From: a virus
Virus record (IMG/VR): IMGVR_UViG_3300030118_002568
Coordinates: 1-57,894 of that record
Length of the DNA stretch: 57,894 nt
Direction: 5' to 3' (one strand)
Shown piece after piece: positions 1 through 6,021 of the stretch. Position 1 is the stretch's first letter. Each line of letters opens with the position of its first letter. The notes under the pieces were generated by a model that worked only from the letters and a program-made list of their open reading frames with translations, did no database searches and was not told where the DNA came from. The translations under genes and the position numbers were made by a program.

Positions 1-20
1 TTCCATGACCTTACAGATTA

Positions 21-77
21 TCATCACCTTATGAGGTAGTGACGCTGCGCTACGAAAGTTCCACTACCATATGGTTG
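21..77 (-). promoter_or_regulatory. Left-arm regulatory repeat, unit 1
   Basis: First of five related units. On the minus strand it reads CCATATGGT palindrome, then a 7-bp inverted repeat (GGTAGTG with CACTACC on the plus strand) around a loop containing CGAAAGTT, then a CCTCATAAGGTGATGA box. It stands in front of a minus-strand gene whose ATG is at 6-4 (preceded by AAGGTC), so that gene is almost wholly outside the window. The stem sequence differs from the other units while still pairing, which points to a conserved structure or an operator. Whether it acts as DNA or as leader RNA cannot be told. Confidence 0.6.
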
Positions 78-99
78 CAAATAGGCGTGAGCCGCAACC

Positions 100-477
100 T
101 CAACTGGTTGCAGACTCATCGTTTCTGCGTGTTTCCTCGTATTCTGCCAGTTCTGCTCGGTAGTCGCAGAAGAAGCAGGTTTGGTGGAACTGGTCTAGTT
201 TGGTTTTTCCATCGTGGGCGATGCGACCAGTGTTTGGGGTAAAGTTGCAGATTAGAGAATCGCCTCTGTCTGCCTTTTCGTGTGCCAACTTGTTCATGAA
301 GTAAAACTGATTTTCAGTTATCGGCAAATCAGGATGCCCGTCATTTCCAAGAGCGCACTGCGCCCAATGGTTATCCAATACTGGATATACATCCACAAGG
401 TAGTCATGGAGTTCTTGAAGACTCCATTGGGGCAGGTTTCTGATGTATCTCGGTGAGTAAATCACTTTCTTCTTCAT
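100..477 (-). CDS. Small hypothetical early protein
   Basis: About 125 residues if started at the MKKKVIYSPRYIRN methionine, which sits about 14 bases after the AAGGTGATGA box of regulatory unit 2. An ATG at 495 is an alternative, and the frame stays open to 534 only because it runs through the repeat. I do not recognise the family. The C-terminal part has a CFFC pair (TCFFCDYRAEL) and an earlier C (SLICNF) that could be half of a metal site. It belongs to the run of short minus-strand left-arm genes, which in viruses often carry host-takeover functions; that role is inferred from position only. Confidence 0.7.
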   Translation of the reverse strand: MKKKVIYSPRYIRNLPQWSLQELHDYLVDVYPVLDNHWAQCALGNDGHPDLPITENQFYFMNKLAHEKADRGDSLICNFTPNTGRIAHDGKTKLDQFHQTCFFCDYRAELAEYEETRRNDESATS

Positions 478-491
478 GATTATACTGTACT

Positions 492-541
492 TCATCACCT
501 TATGAGGTTGGAACAACAAAAGTTCTACCACCATATGGTTG
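492..541 (-). promoter_or_regulatory. Left-arm regulatory repeat, unit 2
   Basis: Second unit: ACCATATGGT palindrome, an imperfect inverted repeat (GAAC/GTTC inner stem, GGT/ACC outer stem) with AAAAGTT in the loop, and the CCTCATAAGGTGATGA box. GGTGAT can pair with the 3' end of archaeal 16S rRNA, so the box may double as the ribosome-binding site of the gene ending at 100. Confidence 0.6.
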
Positions 542-570
542 TCATACTTTGGAATCTCGGACTACCTCAA

Positions 571-589
571 AGACCGCAAAAAGCGGTCT
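571..589 (-). terminator. Hairpin after minus-strand gene
   Basis: Perfect 7-bp inverted repeat AGACCGC/GCGGTCT with a five-base A loop (T on the transcribed strand). It lies between the end of the 626-1093 gene and regulatory unit 2. The position suggests transcript 3'-end formation or RNA stabilisation; there is no long T-tract. Confidence 0.45.
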
Positions 590-625
590 AAGAGTGCAGT
601 CGCAGAGGTGCAGAGGGTCACTTAA

Positions 626-1093
626 TCAGTTATCCCCCTTGTGAGCCGACACGAAGCCGGACTCAAGTTTGTTGATGAGAACATTCCTAATCATGTTCTC
701 GTTGCTTCCCCATGTAGTAATAGGGACACCATCTTCCTTCTTTCCTGCGAAGGTTGTATGGTAATTGTATGCGTCTTCATGGAAAGCACTCAATAGTACA
801 TCCATGTCAACCATTGAAGCCCAAAGTGCTTGGTCTTCAGCAGACAGTCTTGCAACGCCGGATGCTCGGCTTCCGCCTCTCCTTCCGTTTAGTGGGCTGT
901 CTGAGTAATCTGCTAGTAAATCCTTGATGCTCTTGGATAGCCTAACTTGGTCTCTAGGACTCTCAGTTCCTTTTGTAATCCATTTCTTTGCCATGTTCGC
1001 AGTGAACACATCATCGGGGTCTTCCGATGCAGTCAGTTGTTCAACGTAGTTAACTACGGTCTCGCTAAATTCATTCCAGTTTTCCAATGCCAT
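626..1093 (-). CDS. Hypothetical early protein, 155 aa
   Basis: 155 residues starting MALENWNEFSETVVNYVEQL. The start is supported by GGAGATGAT a few bases upstream, so here the ribosome-binding site is separate from the upstream regulatory unit 3, which lies about 55 bases further back. The sequence is mostly helical in appearance, with a basic, Gly/Arg-rich linker (NGRRGGSRASG) near the middle. No family is recognised. Confidence 0.75.
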   Translation of the reverse strand: MALENWNEFSETVVNYVEQLTASEDPDDVFTANMAKKWITKGTESPRDQVRLSKSIKDLLADYSDSPLNGRRGGSRASGVARLSAEDQALWASMVDMDVLLSAFHEDAYNYHTTFAGKKEDGVPITTWGSNENMIRNVLINKLESGFVSAHKGDN

Positions 1094-1149
1094 TCATATC
1101 ATCTCCATTCAAGTGTGTCGCACCTCTACGACTACAACCTTACCCTTAT

Positions 1150-1198
1150 TCATCACCTTATAGGGTAGCCGTGACGAAAGTTTGTCTACCATATGGTG
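1150..1198 (-). promoter_or_regulatory. Left-arm regulatory repeat, unit 3
   Basis: Third unit: ACCATATGG palindrome, a GGTAG/CTACC stem, a loop with CGAAAGTTT, and a variant ACCCTATAAGGTGATGA box. It lies about 55 bases upstream of the start codon of the 626-1093 gene, which has its own Shine-Dalgarno sequence. The unit is therefore more than a ribosome-binding site. Confidence 0.6.
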
Positions 1199-1234
1199 TG
1201 AACTTTGTCGAAGACACCTCAAGGGGTAGAGAGG

Positions 1235-1252
1235 ACAGCCCCGAAGGACTGC
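1235..1252 (-). terminator. UUCG-tetraloop hairpin
   Basis: On the minus strand GCAGTCC-TTCG-GGGCTGT forms a 7-pair stem (two G-U pairs) closed by a UUCG tetraloop. It lies about 90 bases beyond the stop of the 1345-1650 gene and just upstream of regulatory unit 3. A likely transcript-end or processing hairpin. Confidence 0.4.
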
Positions 1253-1344
1253 CCCCTCATTCAAATGACTCAATAATGAGAGGCTTCTTTCAAATCTGCC
1301 GTTCTTAACCTGCCCATTATACTCAATTATTGAGCCTGTTGAGT

Positions 1345-1650
1345 TTAAAATTGTTGGATTATTATGGAGTCATCGCATTCAATCCAACTCGTATTATAGT
1401 CTAACCATTCCCTAACGTCATCATCAGTTAAGCCCTTAACGTCATATGCTTCTTTAATCTCGTTGAAGTCCTTGTATTCGCTGAAATCGCAACATATAGC
1501 GATAACGTCAAACTCTAGTTCTTCGCCTATGTCATCCTCTAACTCAATCAGATAATCATAAAGGCATTGAAGGCCGTTCCTGCTGAAGTTGTTAGGGCGT
1601 ATCTTCATGAATCCATCTATGAAATCGTACTCGGTGACATTCTGCTTCAT
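1345..1650 (-). CDS. Small acidic phage-type protein, 101 aa
   Basis: 101 residues, strongly acidic, starting MKQNVTEYDFIDGF, with AAGGTC directly before the ATG and regulatory unit 4 just upstream. The layout (FSRNGLQCLYDYL, then ELEFDVIAICCDFSEY, ending in SIIIQQF) resembles, from memory, a small family common in tailed-phage early regions whose function is unknown. The high negative charge would fit a DNA-mimic or anti-defence role, but nothing in the sequence proves this. Just past the stop (1318-1335) is the inverted repeat CTCAATTATTGAG. Confidence 0.75.
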   Translation of the reverse strand: MKQNVTEYDFIDGFMKIRPNNFSRNGLQCLYDYLIELEDDIGEELEFDVIAICCDFSEYKDFNEIKEAYDVKGLTDDDVREWLDYNTSWIECDDSIIIQQF

Positions 1651-1665
1651 GACCTTATGGTTTCA

Positions 1666-1712
1666 CATCACCTTATGAGGTATGCTTCCGAAAGTATGCC
1701 TACCATATGGTG
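1666..1712 (-). promoter_or_regulatory. Left-arm regulatory repeat, unit 4
   Basis: Fourth unit and the longest stem. The plus strand reads AGGTATGCTT-CCGA-AAGTATGCCT, a 10-pair hairpin in which two pairs are G-T. It is flanked by the ACCATATGG palindrome and the CCTCATAAGGTGATG box. The G-T pairs would be G-U in plus-strand RNA but A-C mismatches in minus-strand RNA, which leaves open whether the structure acts in RNA or as a DNA operator. Confidence 0.6.
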
Positions 1713-1732
1713 GGAACTTTGTAGCGTAGCGG

Positions 1733-1750
1733 CACACCCCGAAGGGTGGC
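1733..1750 (-). terminator. UUCG-tetraloop hairpin after 1758-2063 gene
   Basis: On the minus strand CACCC-TTCG-GGGTG forms a perfect 5-bp stem with a UUCG tetraloop. It begins about 8 bases after the stop codon of the gene ending at 1758 and upstream of regulatory unit 4. It is placed like a 3'-end hairpin. Confidence 0.45.
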
Positions 1751-1757
1751 TTTTGGT

Positions 1758-2063
1758 TTAATCATCAAGAACATGAGGGTCGTCTATGTGCATGATGTAT
1801 TCATCAATATCTATTGAAGCCCATCTTGACTTATTGCAGTCGTAGCAGACGAAGTATCCTTCGACATCGAAACTATGCTCTTCGACCCATTGGCCTTGAG
1901 TGAATACGCCCATTGGTAATTTAACCCTGACCCTAGCATCATCAACATGTATGTTCTCATGATGGCAGTTCTCCTGAATCTGCTCAGTCGCTAAATCAGA
2001 ATAGTAGTCTGCTAACATCTCGTCATCCTTGTCCTTTCGTGCATCGTAATCATCATCAATCAT
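1758..2063 (-). CDS. Small acidic protein with CHH and CxxC motifs
   Basis: 101 residues, very acidic N-terminus (MIDDDYDARKDKDDE). It has ENCHHENIHV near residue 33 and FVCYDCNKS near residue 72, so four or more Cys/His residues could form one zinc site. It overlaps the upstream gene by four bases (ATGA), so the two are translationally coupled and share regulatory unit 5. No family is recognised. Confidence 0.7.
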   Translation of the reverse strand: MIDDDYDARKDKDDEMLADYYSDLATEQIQENCHHENIHVDDARVRVKLPMGVFTQGQWVEEHSFDVEGYFVCYDCNKSRWASIDIDEYIMHIDDPHVLDD

Positions 2064-2491
2064 GCTTCATCACCCATTATTTCCTGTCTCATTGCCTTTG
2101 AAACTCTGCTAACGACATCCTCTTGACCACGCCTGAAAGACCAATCGTTGATGGGTATGACATCACAGTAAGAGTCTCCACTCATCATTATTGATATAGT
2201 CTGTGAATTGTCATCCTTCTTGAAATCCATATTGGAATGCTCATGGTTCAATGCTTGGTATGCCATAGTCTCGTAGTCGTCAATCGCTATACCGCCTTTA
2301 ATGAGACAGTTATCTCTTCCATCCCAATATGGGAATAGAGAACCTATTGTAAAGCCCTCTTCTTCAACCATTCTCCTGATGAACTCCTTCAAGTTTCCAC
2401 CAAACCTTGGATTGTAGTAAGGTCTGTCTTCATCATCCATTTCGTATTTAGCCCACTTGTGTCTATCACTCATACCCTTCCCATTTTTCAT
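2060..2491 (-). CDS. Hypothetical early protein, about 143 aa
   Basis: Reads MKNGKGMSDRHKWAKYEM; the ATG at 2491 is inside the GTGATGA box of regulatory unit 5. The methionine seven codons in (2473), preceded by GGGAAGGG, is an equally possible start. Acidic overall, with a C-terminal SFRRGQEDVVSRVSKAM helix. No family is recognised. First gene of the leftward transcription unit that leaves the AT-rich divergence region. Confidence 0.7.
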   Translation of the reverse strand: MKNGKGMSDRHKWAKYEMDDEDRPYYNPRFGGNLKEFIRRMVEEEGFTIGSLFPYWDGRDNCLIKGGIAIDDYETMAYQALNHEHSNMDFKKDDNSQTISIMMSGDSYCDVIPINDWSFRRGQEDVVSRVSKAMRQEIMGDEA

Positions 2492-2537
2492 CACTTTATG
2501 AGGTTAGAGCGAGCAAAGTTGTCTAACCATATGGTTG
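2489..2537 (-). promoter_or_regulatory. Left-arm regulatory repeat, unit 5
   Basis: Fifth unit: AACCATATGGTT palindrome, a perfect 7-bp stem GGTTAGA/TCTAACC (a different sequence from unit 1's GGTAGTG/CACTACC but equally paired), a loop with GCAAAGTT, and the CCTCATAAAGTGATGA box. It is closest to the divergence region and controls the 2060-2491 and 1758-2063 gene pair. Confidence 0.6.
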
Positions 2538-2539
2538 TG

Positions 2540-3151
2540 ATAAATTCGGAGTTTACGCATGACAGCAGTTTTTGCGGTGGTCTAGTGGGGTGGTGGACAG
2601 TTTATAAGGTGATGAATGCGGATAGGGTTGATTTGATTCAGTTGTGGTTTTTCATTGGCTGAGTCTTATTTGTGCAGTAGTTTCTATACCCGCTTTTATC
2701 AGACAATCGCTAGTTGTCTTTACTAATTACTACCGTAAACTACTATCACATCAAAGGGTATCAATCACATTCCCTATATGTATATTATATCATATATGTC
2801 ATATGGATATCTTATGACGTATGATGATATCACATATCGTAGTGTAATTACAACATTTCCTATATTCTCATATTTTATCGTATTTTATCATCGAGTGAGA
2901 AAATTGAAATGTGCGAAAACGTGCTGGAAATGTTGATTTTATTGAATATTATCATTTTATCATTATTATCATCATCTATACTACTACTACTATGTTACAT
3001 ACTCTACTCTCTCTCTCCTATGGAGAGCGTGATAAAATTGAGAAAATGATAAAATAGGCGAAAAGTGCAACACTGCTCTAAAGTTGTATTTTCTCATTGA
3101 CTGATAATATATGATAATAAATGATAAAAAGACAAACAGGTTGGAAATAAC
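2540..3151. other. AT-rich divergent non-coding region; candidate origin
   Basis: About 600 bases without a convincing gene, between leftward and rightward transcription units. It is rich in TTTTATCA/TGATAAAA words in both orientations, has a run of overlapping CATATATG/ATATC palindromic words around 2775-2850, ATC/ACT trinucleotide runs (2953-2992), and a CTCTCCTATGGAGAG hairpin near 3014-3028. TATA-like AATATATGATAATAAATG lies near 3104-3122, ahead of the first rightward gene. A promoter region is near certain. Replication-origin function is inferred from base composition, the repeated AT-rich words and the strand switch. Confidence 0.5.
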
Positions 3152-3511
3152 ATGACAGAAGAAAAGAACAATTGGGGTGCGAAAACACCAAGCAAGAATG
3201 AAGAAGATGCTAATCCTTACGAGGTTGGGCTGACTGGCTCACAGATTAGGATTGCATCAATGTGTGATGAGATGAAGGACATGCTGCTTCGGAAGAACGA
3301 GCAGTATGGAGATTCAGTATTGAATCCAACAAGGTTCTTTTCTCATGCAGACCAAGAAGAACAAATCAAAGTCAGAATCGATGACAAGTTGAATAGACTT
3401 GTTCAAGGTAATGACTCATTAGAATCAGATGATGATATCATCAAAGACTTGATAGGTTATCTGACTCTACTACTTGTCTCTAGAGAAGACTACTTCTCAC
3501 CGGATGAGTAA
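3152..3511 (+). CDS. Nmad1/DUF1599-like protein
   Basis: 119 residues. The core runs from about residue 30: a helix with DMLLRKNEQYGDS, then FFSHADQEEQIKVRIDDKLNRL, then a charged loop and DDDIIKDLIGYLTLLLVSRE. This spacing of K-N-x-x-Y-G-D-S, R-x-D-D-K-x-x-R and D-L-x-G-Y matches the phage family called nucleotide-modification-associated domain 1 (DUF1599), an all-helical group that may act on nucleotides; its biochemistry is not settled. The first 28 residues are a polar extension. It is the first gene of the rightward transcription unit and is followed by an unusual non-coding gap. Confidence 0.7.
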   Translation: MTEEKNNWGAKTPSKNEEDANPYEVGLTGSQIRIASMCDEMKDMLLRKNEQYGDSVLNPTRFFSHADQEEQIKVRIDDKLNRLVQGNDSLESDDDIIKDLIGYLTLLLVSREDYFSPDE

Positions 3512-4176
3512 TCACACTCCATCAACGTTCGTAGAACCAAGAAACTCTTAGCGGGGTTTCGGTGAACGTGGAGACTTCAGGGGTTTCCGAAATAAAAAAC
3601 GAGAAAGATACTAGGGTTATGATAGAAGCAACAAACGTCAAATCTAGCGATGAGACTAGTAGTTGTGAAAAACGGGTTCGTTCGATGAGACTTGGTTCAC
3701 TGTACCCATTGGGAAGCGGTGTGTCAAATTCCAAGTCATGGAACAATCGAGTGGCTTTGCGCTATAAAAAATAAAGCAGGTTAATCCGGTCTAGTAAATA
3801 ATATTGGCAATGTGTTCTACCATGTTGCAGTTCCCTACCCGTTGGTACAGGCACAGAACTGACTCGTTTCCCCTTTACATTCAAACATCGGTTTACTGCG
3901 GTAAAAAAAGCGAATCAATAGCAGTGATGGGATTCATCTCCCCCATGCTTTTATCCGATATCACACTCACAATATCAGACGGGAGAATACGGCAAGGCTC
4001 TTCAATCCCGTTCCATTGCTAGTCGTATGCATAATTGGTGTTTCTGATATCTTATCCAGTGAGCAGAGTTTTACTACGAATAAAAAAGACAAACGTGCTT
4101 GGCATTGTAGTTGAGGCTGTGGCGGTCTCTGTCTTTCTCTGCTATTACATTCAATTAATAATAGGAGGAAATAAAA
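3512..4176 (+). other. 665-bp non-coding stretch, possible structured RNA
   Basis: No frame here has a good start site, recognisable protein or codon use like the neighbours, although genes elsewhere on this strand overlap or nearly touch. The first part (3531-3698) is closed by a perfect 8-bp inverted repeat GAACCAAG/CTTGGTTC. Inside are TTTCGG/CCGAAA with TGAA/TTCA nested within it, and AACG-GGTT-CGTT. This is compatible with a folded RNA of about 165 bases. The second part (3780-4160) has short inverted repeats (GATGGGATTCATC) and no tRNA T-loop with a pairing stem. It ends with the promoter and leader of the gene at 4177. Confidence 0.4.
3531..3698 (+). ncRNA. Candidate structured RNA enclosed by 8-bp stem
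   Basis: Outer stem GAACCAAG (about 3533-3540) with CTTGGTTC (about 3691-3698), followed inside by ACTC/GAG complementarity. Nested hairpins: TTTCGG-TGAA...TTCA...CCGAAA and AACGGGTTCGTT. No known RNA family is recognised. The strand is assumed to be the one transcribed with the surrounding genes. Chance pairing cannot be excluded without homologues. Confidence 0.3.
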
Positions 4177-4749
4177 ATGAATATATTTACTTTAGATGAA
4201 AGCCCAAGAAAGAGTGCAGAACTAATGTTGGATAAACATGTAGTCAAGATGCCAACTGAGAGTTTGCAGATGTTGTTTACGATAGTTGACCATCTAGGTT
4301 TGGAAGCAGGTTGGAAGCCTGTGATGTTGAATCACCCATCTACCATTTGGGCTAGAGAGACACGACAGAACTTCCAGTGGTTGCGTGAGCATACCTATGC
4401 ATTGTGTCATGAGTATACTCACAGGTATGGTAGGATTCACAAGGTCGAAGTCCTGATGAATCAGTATTCGACACAGATGGATGAGGCAGAGATGCTTCTT
4501 CCTGATGATGGTCTTACGCCATTCGCTATTGCTATCTCTCCTCACATGGAGTGCAGGAAGGCAGATGGTTTTGATGAGATGACAACTATCGAGAAGTATC
4601 GACAATACTATCTTGATGACAAGTGGCGATTCGCTGCTTGGACTAAGAGAGAAGAACCGGAGTGGTGGCCGGAAGACCACTACCTAAACAAGTCCTTTGA
4701 ATATGAACAAGAGGCAAATGCCTTGCTAACGAGGTTGGGATTAATATGA
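4177..4749 (+). CDS. Phage-conserved protein (MNIF...DKHVVKM family)
   Basis: 190 residues with a strong ribosome-binding site (AGGAGG, 8 bases before the ATG). It shows the pattern of a family common in tailed phages: MNIFTLDESPRKSAELMLDK, then KHVVKMPTES, a WKP...HPSTIWARE segment, NFQWLREHTYALCHEYTHRYG, a PHMEC motif, and a C-terminal YRQYYLDDKWRFAAWTKREEPEWW. Members are sometimes labelled pyrimidine-dimer glycosylase-like, but that label is weak and I would not assign an activity. Conserved His, Glu and Trp residues suggest an enzyme. It follows the non-coding gap and leads a run of overlapping small genes. Confidence 0.65.
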   Translation: MNIFTLDESPRKSAELMLDKHVVKMPTESLQMLFTIVDHLGLEAGWKPVMLNHPSTIWARETRQNFQWLREHTYALCHEYTHRYGRIHKVEVLMNQYSTQMDEAEMLLPDDGLTPFAIAISPHMECRKADGFDEMTTIEKYRQYYLDDKWRFAAWTKREEPEWWPEDHYLNKSFEYEQEANALLTRLGLI

Positions 4750-4916
4750 GTATAATTAAGGTAATGAGAGGAAAGGAAGATTGTGGTGTATGTCACGGAA
4801 CAGGAACGGCAGTTTTACAAACCGCAGATGGCGAGAAAGAACCTGTCCCTTGTCTGTGTAGGTGCGAGCCTGACTATGGTGAGTGGCTGGCACTACATGG
4901 AATTGAAGAAGAATGA
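4746..4916 (+). CDS. Small zinc-binding protein (CxxCxGxG), 56 aa
   Basis: Starts at the ATGA overlap with the previous stop and ends in an ATGA overlap with the next gene. It contains DCGVCHGTG at residues 12-20, a DnaJ-type CxxCxGxG zinc knuckle, and a second Cys cluster PCLCRCEPD near residues 35-43. A single structural zinc site is likely. Position gives no function. Confidence 0.7.
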   Translation: MSIIKVMRGKEDCGVCHGTGTAVLQTADGEKEPVPCLCRCEPDYGEWLALHGIEEE

Positions 4917-5203
4917 AAGGGCATATCAGATTCACTAATGGTATTGTATCTGTTCAAGAGATGCAAGCGTTTACTTGGCGACCATTAGATGAGGATGACC
5001 CTTTGATGGATAGATTCAGGAATAAGGAACACGGTCATATTGAGCGTTTCTTTAGCATCCTGATATTCCTTCGTGGTGGTCAGAAGTTTATGACTGCCAC
5101 AACACAGAACAACTTGAATGATATGATAAAGAGGTTCAAGCATTTGAATAAAGGTGTAATGTATGAATATAATAATGAAAATATGGGGGCGGAAAGCCCT
5201 TGA
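4913..5203 (+). CDS. Hypothetical protein, 96 aa
   Basis: Starts at an ATGA overlap. The sequence reads MKGHIRFTNGIVSVQEMQAF, and the middle has a hydrophobic stretch RFFSILIFLRGGQKFM. The C-terminal 14 codons overlap the following gene in another frame by 41 bases, an unusually long overlap for this genome. No family is recognised. Confidence 0.6.
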   Translation: MKGHIRFTNGIVSVQEMQAFTWRPLDEDDPLMDRFRNKEHGHIERFFSILIFLRGGQKFMTATTQNNLNDMIKRFKHLNKGVMYEYNNENMGAESP

Positions 5204-5477
5204 AGATGAGTATAACGATTTAACTAACTGTACTCTTGATGCTGCTGCAATGTCGTATGGTGAAACATATGAGAGCATAATAGAATTGGCAGGAACGCCA
5301 AACATCTATGTCCTTTGTAGAAAGGAACGTATCTACGAAGAGATACTGAAGAAGAAGAGAGTAGAAAGAATCTTGATGGCAATCGTCAATCTAATTGGTA
5401 GAACTACCATGTCGATTGGTGGTTTCCTTCAAGCGTTGATTCCCAAAGACGAATTTGATGGGAGGTATAAGAAATGA
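5163..5477 (+). CDS. Hypothetical protein with helix-turn-helix look, 104 aa
   Basis: Starts inside the previous gene and ends in an ATGA overlap with the next. The segment LDAAAMSYGETYESIIELAGTP could be a helix-turn-helix, and a basic stretch LKKKRVERILMAIVNLIGRT follows. Weak evidence; no family is recognised. Confidence 0.55.
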   Translation: MNIIMKIWGRKALEDEYNDLTNCTLDAAAMSYGETYESIIELAGTPNIYVLCRKERIYEEILKKKRVERILMAIVNLIGRTTMSIGGFLQALIPKDEFDGRYKK

Positions 5478-5659
5478 AAGAAGTAATGGAAATAATGAAG
5501 ATAAAAATGAAAGATATGAAAGACGCATTGTTGTACGGCAAGAAGCCGGACATCATGAAAGACCCCGCACACTGGCGAAGAGTGTTTTGGAGGGCTAGTC
5601 ATGAGAAGTCTCTAGAAATGTTAGAAGAGACATATAGACAGGGATACCCTTGGAGGTGA
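5474..5659 (+). CDS. Hypothetical basic protein, 61 aa
   Basis: Begins in an ATGA overlap (MKEVMEIMKIKMKDMKDALL) and ends RQGYPWR. Helical, Lys/Met-rich. The next gene starts five bases on and its ribosome-binding site GGAGG overlaps this gene's end. No family is recognised. Confidence 0.6.
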   Translation: MKEVMEIMKIKMKDMKDALLYGKKPDIMKDPAHWRRVFWRASHEKSLEMLEETYRQGYPWR

Positions 5660-5663
5660 AGAA

Positions 5664-5909
5664 ATGGATACAGTAGAATTTAGATTAGTGAATGACCCGA
5701 CAATGCCACCGATAATCATAACGATGGATGAGAACGATATGCCGAAAGTGGTTCTGAATGCAGAACACAGAGTTTGGCTATCACTACATCGTAAGACAAT
5801 CGGTGGTTGTGCAGAAGCACTGTTTGGAAAGATAAACGAACTTCTCTCTGCCTTACTAGCAGAACAGAGAGGTTATGAGTTAATGGATAGAACTGATGAG
5901 CATGAGTAA
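5664..5909 (+). CDS. Hypothetical protein, 81 aa
   Basis: Good ribosome-binding site (GGAGGTGA). The N-terminal half looks like beta strands (VEFRLVNDPTMPPIIITMDE) followed by a helix (CAEALFGKINELLSALLAEQ). Overlaps the next small zinc protein by eight bases. No family is recognised. Confidence 0.65.
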   Translation: MDTVEFRLVNDPTMPPIIITMDENDMPKVVLNAEHRVWLSLHRKTIGGCAEALFGKINELLSALLAEQRGYELMDRTDEHE

Positions 5910-6021
5910 AGAGATTGGAAGATGTGCAGGTTGTGGAAGGATGGGAGTTCTGTGGAAGTCCTTTACTGGTAAGGGTATCTTCTGCAAGGCATGTTCCAAG
6001 AAAGAATATTTAGGTGAATGA
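5902..6021 (+). CDS. Zinc-ribbon micro-protein, 39 aa
   Basis: MSKEIGRCAGCGRMGVLWKS, ending in FCKACSKKEYLGE. Two CxxC knuckles (C8/C11 and C28/C31) make a complete zinc ribbon in only 39 residues. It overlaps the genes on both sides in ATGA fashion. Probably a nucleic-acid or protein-binding accessory factor; the role is unknown. Confidence 0.7.
   Translation: MSKEIGRCAGCGRMGVLWKSFTGKGIFCKACSKKEYLGE

Noticed and set aside
1-2540. CRISPR array made of the five left-arm repeats
   Set aside because: The units are about 500 bp apart with genes between them, and their stems vary; there are no short regular spacers and no cas genes. The Cas4-like nuclease at 28130 fits a replication nuclease.
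3562-3774. 70-residue open frame in the non-coding gap
   Set aside because: No ribosome-binding site, no family, polar composition unlike neighbours, and it lies over the hairpin-rich segment. A short frame of this size is expected by chance.
3804-4022. 72-residue open frame in the same gap
   Set aside because: Composition (many Ser, Cys and rare codons) does not match the A/G-rich coding style of this strand, and there is no start signal.
3700-4160. tRNA gene in the gap
   Set aside because: T-loop-like words TTCAAAC and TTCAATC are present, but their flanking five-base arms do not pair, and no matching acceptor stem was found.
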